This document shows positions 1 to 8,056 of a stretch of DNA of 32,279 nt, in pieces (position 1 is the stretch's first letter; each line of letters begins with the position of its first letter). Below the pieces are notes generated by a model. It was given only the letters and a program-made list of their open reading frames with translations, was not told the origin of the DNA and made no database searches. Both the position numbers and the translations under genes were made by a program. This DNA comes from an uncultured Parvularculaceae bacterium (GTDB lineage: Bacteria > Pseudomonadota > Alphaproteobacteria > Caulobacterales > Parvularculaceae), in assembly GCA_938015425.1 (NCBI GenBank), contig CALLPQ010000172.1, forward strand, positions 1 through 32,279. Direction: 5' to 3'.

Positions 1-84
1 CAAAAGCCAACCCAATCGGGTGTAATTGCGCCTTTCTTCTTGGATAAAGTTGCACTAGGATTTTGCGATGGAAATCGTAATTGA
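1..84 (+). CDS. possible 3' end of an upstream CDS truncated by the window edge (...QKPTQSGVIAPFFLDKVALGFCDGNRN*)
   Basis: Frame 1 is open from base 1 to the TGA at 82-84, just before the ATG at 97; too short to assign a family. Confidence 0.25.
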   Translation, partial: QKPTQSGVIAPFFLDKVALGFCDGNRN

Positions 85-96
85 TGGATTTTTACC

Positions 97-747
97 ATGA
101 GCCTTGATGAAACTAATACGAATAATAAGATAAACAACAAAAAAGCTAACGATAAAACTAACGATAGCGGCGGCGAACATAAGGAAGCCCCGCGTGCGCA
201 CTTTACAGACATGGAAACTAGTACGCAAAAAGATTGGCAAACTATTGCCGGACAATATTTACCGTTTGCGGCCCAAGGGGGAAAGCGGGTGTTGGATCAT
301 TTCCGCGAGCTTGGTAATGACCATGGCGGGTTTCCTGTCAGCCGGGTGGATCATAGTATACAAACCGCGACCAGAGCCTATCGTGACGGGCGTGACGAAG
401 AATATGTTGTGTGTGCTTTGTTGCACGATATTGGTGATTTACTAGGCGCCTATAATCACCCCGATATTGCCGCCGCCATTTTAAAACCATTTGTCTCTGA
501 GCAAAACCATTGGATGGTGGCTAATCATGGTATTTTCCAGGCTTATTATTATGCCCATTACTTAGGAGGCGATAGAAACAAGAGAGATCAGTATAAAGAC
601 CACCCATATTTTCAATATACAGCTGAATTTTGCGAAAAATATGATCAAAACTCTTTTGACCCTAATTATGATAATATGCCGTTAGAGGCGTTTGAGCCAA
701 TGGTTATGAAATTATTTCAAGTGCCTAAAAATGGAATAAGTATATGA
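97..747 (+). CDS. HD domain-containing protein, MIOX/PhnZ-like (putative diiron oxygenase or phosphohydrolase)
   Basis: 216-aa ORF with metal-ligand order H (RVDHS), HD (LLHDIGD), H (YNHPD), H (VANHGIFQ), D (EKYDQNSFDP); N-terminal ~35 aa are low complexity (N/K/D rich). Confidence 0.8.
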   Translation: MSLDETNTNNKINNKKANDKTNDSGGEHKEAPRAHFTDMETSTQKDWQTIAGQYLPFAAQGGKRVLDHFRELGNDHGGFPVSRVDHSIQTATRAYRDGRDEEYVVCALLHDIGDLLGAYNHPDIAAAILKPFVSEQNHWMVANHGIFQAYYYAHYLGGDRNKRDQYKDHPYFQYTAEFCEKYDQNSFDPNYDNMPLEAFEPMVMKLFQVPKNGISI

Positions 748-2090
748 AGACGGAAACGGAGGCTGGCTTTGATGACCGCAAAGCGGGCTCCAAAGTGGTT
801 CCCAAGGCAGGGTTTTATCGCCTCTATGTTTTATTACTCCTTACAGCGGTTTACACATTTAATTTTATTGACCGGCAAATTATGGGTATTATTGCCCCTG
901 CCATCCAGGCGGATTTAAAACTGGCAGATTGGCAATTGGGTTTATTATTAGGCCCTGCTTTTGCGGTTCTTTATGCGGTGATGGGTATTCCTATTGCGCG
1001 ATTGGCCGACCGCTGGAACCGCGTATCGATAATTACTATTGCATTGATTTGCTGGTCGGGGTTTACGGCTTTGTCAGGCTTTGCCCAAAATTTTGGACAA
1101 TTGGCGTTGGCGCGAATTGGCGTGGGGATTGGCGAAGCAGGGGGGTCACCCCCGTCACATTCCCTGATTTCTGATTTATATCCAAAGGAAAAACGAGCGG
1201 GGGCTTTATCGGTTTATGCTCTTGGAATTCCTATCGGGATTACACTGGCTTATTTGGGAGGAGGGTGGATAACCCAAGCGGTTGGCTGGCGTGAGGCGTT
1301 TTTCCTTGTGGGTGTTCCGGGAATTGCCTTGGCTCTATTGCTAAAATTGACTGTGGCCGAACCAAAAAGAGGCCACCTGAAAAAAGGGCCCCTCAAAAAG
1401 GAAGATGGGAAACAGGCAAGCCAGATCAGTGTTTGGGAAGCAGCAAAACATCTTTTTTCAATCCGTTCTTATCGGTTGGTTGTCTGTGCCCTGACAGCGG
1501 GGTCATTTGTTTCTTATTCGGTGGGGAATTGGATTGTTGTTTTCTTCCAGCGCACACACCCTGATTTTTCAATTTATAAAGTCTTTATATGGCTTGGTAT
1601 TTTGTCGGGCACCGCATATGTCATGGGAGCGTTTTTGGGCGGGCGGATTGTCGATAGATTAGCCCTTAAAAATCGTTCCGCTTACGGCCTTGTACCGGCG
1701 GTTGCTTTTTTAATCTTGTTGCCTTGTTTTTTGATGGTGTTATGGGTTGGAAATGCGCCGATGGCTTTGGTATTTTTCTGGCCGGTAAATTTATTATTCG
1801 GAATATATCTTGGGCCTTCGTTTGCTTTAGCCCAAACCTTAGCGCCGGTTTCTATGCGTGCATTTGCGACCGCGATCTCGTTCTTTGTTATTAATTTGAT
1901 TGCCCTTGGTATGGGGCCGGCCTATATTGGTTTCATTAGTAATATTTTGAGCGATGCTTTTAATCTCGGGGATGTGCCTGGGTTACGATGGGCACTGACC
2001 AGCACTGTTATCGTATTGATGGTGAGCATTATATTATTTTGGCGGTTATCAAAATCCATTGAAGCTGATTGGAAAACATCAAGCGGATAA
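744..2090 (+). CDS. MFS transporter (about 12 TM)
   Basis: 448-aa hydrophobic ORF with MFS motif GIPIARLADRWNR and NFIDRQIMGIIAPAIQADL N-terminus; ATGA overlap with the upstream stop. Confidence 0.92.
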   Translation: MKTETEAGFDDRKAGSKVVPKAGFYRLYVLLLLTAVYTFNFIDRQIMGIIAPAIQADLKLADWQLGLLLGPAFAVLYAVMGIPIARLADRWNRVSIITIALICWSGFTALSGFAQNFGQLALARIGVGIGEAGGSPPSHSLISDLYPKEKRAGALSVYALGIPIGITLAYLGGGWITQAVGWREAFFLVGVPGIALALLLKLTVAEPKRGHLKKGPLKKEDGKQASQISVWEAAKHLFSIRSYRLVVCALTAGSFVSYSVGNWIVVFFQRTHPDFSIYKVFIWLGILSGTAYVMGAFLGGRIVDRLALKNRSAYGLVPAVAFLILLPCFLMVLWVGNAPMALVFFWPVNLLFGIYLGPSFALAQTLAPVSMRAFATAISFFVINLIALGMGPAYIGFISNILSDAFNLGDVPGLRWALTSTVIVLMVSIILFWRLSKSIEADWKTSSG

Positions 2091-2116
2091 ACCACATGAT
2101 TATGATGTGATGGCGC

Positions 2117-2155
2117 ATGAGAATGGGGTATGAGAATGGGGTATGGGAGCGGGTT
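2117..2155 (+). repeat. 13-bp tandem repeat, 3 units (ATGAGAATGGGGT x2, ATGGGAGCGGGTT)
   Basis: Units at 2117-2129, 2130-2142 (identical) and 2143-2155 (diverged), followed by the ATG at 2156. Confidence 0.9.
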
Positions 2156-4522
2156 ATGGTTAAAAAATTTGTATCTATAGAGAAACAAGATTTTATAAAA
2201 CTCATTATTCCTGGTGTGTTGCTGTTCATATTTATGATCGGGGGCCATTTTACCCAACCGGGGAAAGTTCGCCTGAATAATAAAACCGATCATTTTGATA
2301 CGCACCGTGCCCTAGAGCGAATAGAATTTATTTTGGGAGACGAGCAACCGCACCCTGTTGATAGTCCGGCCAATGATCAAATCAGAGAGCGTTTACTACA
2401 GCAGATCGAGAGTTTGGGATTAACGCCGATTATTACATCCTCGCCCATTTGTTACTCTCGGCCCACCTTGACCTACAATGTGTGTACGCAGGTCAAAAAT
2501 GTTTCCTTTATGCTTAAGCCGAATGTACCGGAGGTAACTAATGTATCGGAGGAAACCCAAAAGGGAAATGTAATATTAGCCACCAGCCATTATGATAGTG
2601 TTGGCGCGGGCCCGGGGGCGGGAGATGCCCAAATGGGGGTGGCTGTGTTGTTAGAGGCGGCGTTTCATTTGTCTAAAGAGGAGCGCAAACGCCCCATTTT
2701 ATTTTTAATAACCGATGGAGAAGAAGCGGGCCTGTTGGGTGCGCGCGCCTTTGCGCAATTTGATCCGCGCATGCAAACGGTTAGCACGATCATCAATTTT
2801 GAAGCCCGTGGCACTTCTGGTCCCGCTTATATGTTTGAAACCAGCCAGCCCAATGGCCGTGTGATTCCGGCCTTTATGAAGCGGGCCAAAAGTCCTGCGG
2901 CCAATTCGGTGATGGCCGCAGTTTATGAGCGTTTGCCCAATTCTACGGATGTGGCTGTTTATTTGCCCGATGGCTATGAAGCATTGAATTTTGCGGTGAT
3001 AGGCAATGAAACCTATTATCACACACCTTTGGATAATCTTGAGAATTTAAGCTTACCCTCATTACAACATATGGGGGACTTGGGGTTATCTACTTTACGC
3101 ACATTCAGCCAAGATGAAGACGCATTCGGAAATGATAACAAGCTGATTTATTCCGATATATTCACTATGGGGATGATTGCATTGCCGCAATGGGTGTCGA
3201 TACCTGTCTTAGGTCTTGGTGTGATTGCGGGGCTATTGGGTTTTTGGCAGGTCTCGCGCCTTTCATCAGATAGATTATCCATTGCTTATAAGATACGTGT
3301 TTTTGTGACGCCTTTATTGATTGTAGGTGTGGCGGGCTTATTATCCTATGGGTTACAATTTACTATCGGGGCATTTCGGGTTGAGCCCGATTATTGGCGT
3401 GCCTACGCATGGGCCAGCCATGGCTGGTCCGTGATGGTCGCAATCATCAGTGCTTTTATTGTCCCCAAATTTATGGGCTCGAAAGTCAATCGTTTGCACT
3501 TACTGACAATAGGGTGGGTTTGGTTTTGTATTTTCGGTCTTGTTCTTGCTTGGTTATTGCCGGGGGCTGCAATTTTATTCGTACCCGCAGCAATATTGTT
3601 TATTGTGGGTGTGTTTTCCGCAATATTTGGCATGCCTAAGGCTATTATTCTGGAAATTGCGGCAGCCTTGATCGCCTTGGTGTTTCTTGTTCCTACGGTG
3701 ACAACTTTGGGCACAGCAATGGGGTATGATATTGCTTTTGTCATTTCTATTTTGACGGCTCTGGCACTGTTACCATGGATAGCCGTGTTAACACCCATTA
3801 CCAAGCCTGACCAACCACAAACTTTAACACAATCTTTGAAACACTCTTTGCCGCTTTATACGGGATTAAGTGTGTTAATTGGGTTTGTGGTTTTGTCAGC
3901 CATTTTGCCCGCCTATTCGAAAAAACTGCCACGCCATTTAAATATTGTTACCTTGATCGACCATGATTTGAAAAAAGCTTTTGTGACTTTTGGGGGAGGC
4001 AGTCCCCTACCCAAAGGGATGGAAGAAGCCGGAAAATTTTCTGGTCCTGATAATATTATCCCTGCCGTCTCGGGGCGGGTTTGGCATCATGAAAGTGATT
4101 ATGGGGTGGCTATCTCCTCTCAAGGGGAGGGGCCAAAACTCACCGTTTTAAAGGATTTTATTACCGAAAATGGCGAGCGCGAAGTGATAATTTCATTAGC
4201 CCTGCAAAATACCCAAAGATTGGATATTCGAATTCCTGATGCGGCTCAGTTAAAGTCATTCGAGTTTGACGGAATTACCCAGATATTAAGCCCTACAGAC
4301 CAAAGCCGGAATGATAAGCTTTTTCGGTGTTTGGGACAGTCTTGCCATAAAAAGAGCCTTAAATTCACCCTTGGAAATCCTAAATCCCATGAATGGATTA
4401 TTAATGCCAGCCAGTATGGTGCGGGTGAAACCGGGGCAGCTTTTGCGAAGGGGCGTCCTGCTGAAGCAATTCCAAGGCAAGCGGGTGATCGGGTTGTGCA
4501 TATTAAACGTATTCAACTTTGA
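2156..4522 (+). CDS. M28 family metallopeptidase with C-terminal polytopic membrane region
   Basis: M28 motifs SHYDSVGAGPGAGDAQMGVAVLLEAA, TDGEEAGLLGA, FEARGTSGPAYMFE, YYHTPLDN; several C-terminal hydrophobic helices. Start taken at 2156 (MVKKFVSIEKQD) because ATG 2117 lies in a 13-bp tandem repeat. Confidence 0.85.
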   Translation: MVKKFVSIEKQDFIKLIIPGVLLFIFMIGGHFTQPGKVRLNNKTDHFDTHRALERIEFILGDEQPHPVDSPANDQIRERLLQQIESLGLTPIITSSPICYSRPTLTYNVCTQVKNVSFMLKPNVPEVTNVSEETQKGNVILATSHYDSVGAGPGAGDAQMGVAVLLEAAFHLSKEERKRPILFLITDGEEAGLLGARAFAQFDPRMQTVSTIINFEARGTSGPAYMFETSQPNGRVIPAFMKRAKSPAANSVMAAVYERLPNSTDVAVYLPDGYEALNFAVIGNETYYHTPLDNLENLSLPSLQHMGDLGLSTLRTFSQDEDAFGNDNKLIYSDIFTMGMIALPQWVSIPVLGLGVIAGLLGFWQVSRLSSDRLSIAYKIRVFVTPLLIVGVAGLLSYGLQFTIGAFRVEPDYWRAYAWASHGWSVMVAIISAFIVPKFMGSKVNRLHLLTIGWVWFCIFGLVLAWLLPGAAILFVPAAILFIVGVFSAIFGMPKAIILEIAAALIALVFLVPTVTTLGTAMGYDIAFVISILTALALLPWIAVLTPITKPDQPQTLTQSLKHSLPLYTGLSVLIGFVVLSAILPAYSKKLPRHLNIVTLIDHDLKKAFVTFGGGSPLPKGMEEAGKFSGPDNIIPAVSGRVWHHESDYGVAISSQGEGPKLTVLKDFITENGEREVIISLALQNTQRLDIRIPDAAQLKSFEFDGITQILSPTDQSRNDKLFRCLGQSCHKKSLKFTLGNPKSHEWIINASQYGAGETGAAFAKGRPAEAIPRQAGDRVVHIKRIQL

Positions 4523-4792
4523 TAGAGTGTGCGATTACCAGCTTTTTTTGGTTAATGGTCCCCCTGATGTGATGTATGCGGTGTTTTATAAACCCGTTTT
4601 TATGGGCGATTACTACCTATCTTATATCACCTATTGGGTGTGTGAAATCCTTTATGGTTTGTTTATAGATGAACGTTTGCAAAATGGGTTTAAACGGAAC
4701 AGATTTTGCACATACCTATTATTGATTAAGACTTCTAGTTAAAAGAGCATAAAATATAAGGGGCATTAAATGTTCCTTTAAGGCTAAAATGT

Positions 4793-5782
4793 ATGTCGAC
4801 CAGTAACGGAATAAAGTTTTTTGCCGGAAAATTACCCTCGTTTTCTGCCATTGGGTATTTCGCGCGCAAGATAAAAACGCGCCCTTTTCTGCCTGACTAT
4901 TCGGGTCAAACATGGTTAATCACCGGGGCATCAGACGGTATTGGGGCAGCGATGGCGCAAGAGGCCGCATTAGCGGGGGCGCGCGTCATTACGGTTGCTC
5001 GCTCGCAAGATAAAATGATGGCATTAAAAAAGTTTGTCGCCTCATACCGTTCTTTTGAACTAGGGCCATCACGCTATGGCAAATCAATTGGCTCTATCTT
5101 GACTGCACCAGCTGATTTATCGTCCATGGGTGATATTCAGCAGTTGGTTGAAACGTTACAACGCAAAGTAAAAATTGATGTACTGATTAATAATGTAGGA
5201 ATTCTAAACAATCAACACCGCGCCTCTCCAGATGGATTTGAACAAAGTTACGCGGTTAATTTGCTGGGGCAATATTTTTTAACGGAACTAATATTTCATA
5301 AAAATGTTTTTGCGCGCTCTCCCTTAATTATCAATATGTCTTCTGGTGGGCTTTATAATGTCGGATTAAATGCTAGATTTTTAAACCAACCCGCTAAAAA
5401 TTTTGATGGTATGCTGGCTTATGCTTCCCATAAGAGGGCGCAGATAACCCTGACGGACCATTGGCGGCGCTCTAGCATGGGTGAAGAACGGTTTGTCTAT
5501 ACGATGCATCCCGGGTGGGTGCGTACAAGCGGGGTGGCCACCAGTTTGCCGGAATTTTCAAAAACCCTTGGCGCTATATTGCGTACTCCAATGCAGGGGG
5601 GAGAGACAGCATTATGGCTTGCCCAAAGACGCCCGGGCACTGGAGAAAATGTTATCTGGTTTGATCGCAAGCAGCGCCCTGCCCATATTTATCGCCATAC
5701 CCGTATGCCGGAAATAACCGGTGAAGAATTAATCGATCGGTTAGATTTTCATTTAAAGAAAATCAATATGTACCCTTTATAA
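4793..5782 (+). CDS. SDR family NAD(P)-dependent oxidoreductase (DHRS12-like)
   Basis: Rossmann motif TGASDGIGAAMAQEAALAGA, NNVGILN, and YASHKRAQ (Y-x-x-x-K). Confidence 0.88.
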   Translation: MSTSNGIKFFAGKLPSFSAIGYFARKIKTRPFLPDYSGQTWLITGASDGIGAAMAQEAALAGARVITVARSQDKMMALKKFVASYRSFELGPSRYGKSIGSILTAPADLSSMGDIQQLVETLQRKVKIDVLINNVGILNNQHRASPDGFEQSYAVNLLGQYFLTELIFHKNVFARSPLIINMSSGGLYNVGLNARFLNQPAKNFDGMLAYASHKRAQITLTDHWRRSSMGEERFVYTMHPGWVRTSGVATSLPEFSKTLGAILRTPMQGGETALWLAQRRPGTGENVIWFDRKQRPAHIYRHTRMPEITGEELIDRLDFHLKKINMYPL

Positions 5783-5797
5783 TTTGATGTATTCTCT

Positions 5798-6757
5798 TTA
5801 ATTTTGTGTTTCTTCATCGTCGGGGACTGAAAAAATCTGCCCCGGGAAAATTAAATCCGGATCGCGGATTTGATCGATATTGGCTTGATAAATCACTGTA
5901 TATTGCGCTCCGGTTCCATAGGCACGTCTTGCAATACGCCATAGACTATTACCCGGTTGAACAATCACCCGCCCATCGCGGAGTTCAATCTGGTCCGAGG
6001 TGGCCCGTTCGAAAGGAAGTTCGATCACGTAAAGGGGGCGTCTCTCTTCATCATACTGAATAATTAGAAGTGTATAAATACCCGGTGCCATAGCGCTTGT
6101 TAAAGTCCAATTGCCCGTTGCATCAGAAGTGACAATGCCAACACTTTGCCGGTTCGCCAAAACTTCCACCCGTCTATTGGGTTCGGCTCTGCCGGAAAAA
6201 ATAACGCTTTCCGAATTATCATAGTCAATAGAATCAAGACTTAGAGGACCATAGCCGGCATCGCGATCCGTTGGGGTTTGTAATACCTGGGTTGCCCCCC
6301 CGGGTGTGGTTCTTACGACCAGTGGGCGCTCACCCGCTTCGGGCACATAAATTACAATTGTTTCTTCAGATTGAATGACCAACCCCGTCACCGTGGTCAT
6401 GGAAAGCGCAAGTTCGACCGTGCCGGAGGTCAAGGGTGTGTCGGTGGAGATAACCCATGAGCCATTAGATTCGATTTCAGTTGAGGCGATAGGATCGCTA
6501 TTGGCGAGCAGCTCGATCGTTGCTCCGCCTTCTCCGCGGCCAGCAATAACCGCAAACCCGTCACGTCCCACACGGACTAGATCAAAGCTAGGGGGGACAA
6601 CGTCAAGTACCGCTGGTTGCTCCGGCGTATCTTGAGGCTGAGGGCTGGTTTGTTGGGTGGGTGTTGGTTCAGGGCCCAATAGTTGAAACCTGTCAACGGC
6701 TTTCCATGTGATAAACCCTAGAATGATCAGCAATAAGAGTAAAATCAGATATCGCAT
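5798..6757 (-). CDS. LysM peptidoglycan-binding domain protein with N-terminal TM anchor
   Basis: N-terminal TM (YLILLLLLIILGFITW), Pro/Gln linker, Ig-like segments, C-terminal LysM (IVQPGNSLWRIARRAYGTGAQYTVIYQANIDQIRDPDLIFPGQIFSVP). Confidence 0.9.
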   Translation of the reverse strand: MRYLILLLLLIILGFITWKAVDRFQLLGPEPTPTQQTSPQPQDTPEQPAVLDVVPPSFDLVRVGRDGFAVIAGRGEGGATIELLANSDPIASTEIESNGSWVISTDTPLTSGTVELALSMTTVTGLVIQSEETIVIYVPEAGERPLVVRTTPGGATQVLQTPTDRDAGYGPLSLDSIDYDNSESVIFSGRAEPNRRVEVLANRQSVGIVTSDATGNWTLTSAMAPGIYTLLIIQYDEERRPLYVIELPFERATSDQIELRDGRVIVQPGNSLWRIARRAYGTGAQYTVIYQANIDQIRDPDLIFPGQIFSVPDDEETQN

Positions 6758-6788
6758 GATGGCTTGTTCCTGTTATTTTGTGTCGATC

Positions 6789-6852
6789 TAGTCTCGACGA
6801 AATATAGTCTTGACGAAATATAACCTTGATAAAATTAAGCCTTAACAAGGTT
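6789..6852. repeat. 16-bp degenerate tandem repeat, about 4 units (tagtctcgacgaaata, tagtcttgacgaaata, taaccttgataaaatt, aagccttaacaaggtt)
   Basis: Manual alignment: units 1/2 match at 15 of 16; later units decay (11/16, 10/16). Confidence 0.75.
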
Positions 6853-6893
6853 AAGATGCACCAAAGTCAGTATATCAAAGATTTGGTTTTAAT

Positions 6894-6952
6894 ACCAATA
6901 GATGAGTTCCCCTAAATGGGTTCCAATTGAGGAGCACCAATAAATCAGTTCC
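6894..6952. repeat. 17-bp direct repeat pair: accaatagatgagttcc (6894-6910) and accaataaatcagttcc (6936-6952)
   Basis: 15 of 17 identical, 42 bp apart. Confidence 0.7.
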
Positions 6953-7037
6953 ATAAACCAATTTGACTTTACCGATTAGAATTTGTCTCTACAATAGCCC
7001 GAATCATGAGCAATAAGCAAAACCTTCCTTTTTAAAA

Positions 7038-7604
7038 TTGAAAAATACTATGAAAACAATCTGTGTATATTGCGGGTCCCAGTTTGGGGATGAACCTGCC
7101 TTTAGAAAAGCAGCGCATACGATCGGTAAAATGGCGGCCCAAGCGGGCTGGCGTGTGGTTTATGGCGGCGGCGATATGGGTTTAATGGGTGAAACCGCCA
7201 TCAGTGCCCGTGATGCGGGCGGGGATGTATACGGCATTATCCCCCAGTTTCTAATCGAAAAAGAGGGGGTTTTGCGGGATGTTGAACATAAGATTGTTGA
7301 CACCATGCATGAACGCAAAATGCTGATGTTTGAAGAGTCCGATGTTTTTTGTACCTTGCCCGGCGGCATTGGCACATTGGAAGAGATCATTGAAACCTTG
7401 TCTTGGGCGCGTTTATCCTTACATCAAAAACCGATGATTATTGCCAATATAAACGGATTCTGGTCACCACTGAAAGAGTTGCTTAGTCACGTCGTATCAC
7501 GGCAATTTGCGCCGGAAAGTATGATGGACAGTATCCAGTTTATTGATCAGGCTGAAGATGTCATTAAGGCCGCCGAAGCCGCTTTGTTACGCAATAAAGC
7601 GTGA
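7038..7604 (+). CDS. LOG family / TIGR00730 Rossmann-fold protein (cytokinin riboside monophosphate phosphoribohydrolase family)
   Basis: VYCGSQFGDEP, VYGGGDMGLMG, HERKMLMFEESDVFCTLPGGIGTLEEIIE (PGGxGTxxE). Confidence 0.95.
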   Translation: MKNTMKTICVYCGSQFGDEPAFRKAAHTIGKMAAQAGWRVVYGGGDMGLMGETAISARDAGGDVYGIIPQFLIEKEGVLRDVEHKIVDTMHERKMLMFEESDVFCTLPGGIGTLEEIIETLSWARLSLHQKPMIIANINGFWSPLKELLSHVVSRQFAPESMMDSIQFIDQAEDVIKAAEAALLRNKA

Positions 7605-7636
7605 TCATTATAAAAAAATAATCGAGTAGGCGAAGC

Positions 7637-7903
7637 ATGATGCAAAAACGCTCTATCTCTATTCAGGGGCACCGCACCAGCCTGTTATTAGAAGATGAAT
7701 TCTGGGAGCAATTGGAGCGGATTGCAAAAGTAAAATCATTATCAGTGCCAGCTTTAATTGCCTTGATCGACCGCCAACGGGTTCGCGGTAATGAGGGAAA
7801 TGATGGTGACACTTTATCCCGATCATTTTCTTCAACGTCTTTGGCCTCGGCCTTGCGTGTTTATGTGTTGACTGATTTGCGTGATGGATTAACGGTCGGT
7901 TAG
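7637..7903 (+). CDS. ribbon-helix-helix domain protein (RHH_4-like)
   Basis: KRSISIQGHRTSLLLEDEFWEQLERIAKVKSLSVPALIALIDRQR fits the RHH_4 pattern. Confidence 0.85.
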   Translation: MMQKRSISIQGHRTSLLLEDEFWEQLERIAKVKSLSVPALIALIDRQRVRGNEGNDGDTLSRSFSSTSLASALRVYVLTDLRDGLTVG

Positions 7904-7950
7904 GCCATTATAAAAGCGGGCTCTAAATTGGAAGATCCGGGGCGTGATTT

Positions 7951-7982
7951 TGCGTGTCTATGAATTTGCAAGTCTGTGAATT
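7951..7982. repeat. 16-bp tandem repeat, 2 units (tgcgtgtctatgaatt / tgcaagtctgtgaatt)
   Basis: 13 of 16 identical, directly adjacent. Confidence 0.7.
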
Positions 7983-8056
7983 TCTTAAGCGACTTGCTAT
8001 TCTTGTTTTGCTTATCGGGTTTGTTTTTGGTAGTTTGCTAAAAAATAGGAGCCCTT

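Noticed and set aside
1922-2305. 127-aa minus-strand ORF spanning the MFS/M28 junction
   Set aside because: Antisense to two supported genes and to the 13-bp repeat; His/Asn-rich translation without motif.
4311-4742. 143-aa ORF overlapping the M28 peptidase 3' end and the following spacer
   Set aside because: Out of frame with a strongly supported gene, no recognisable motif, composition looks like frame-shifted translation.
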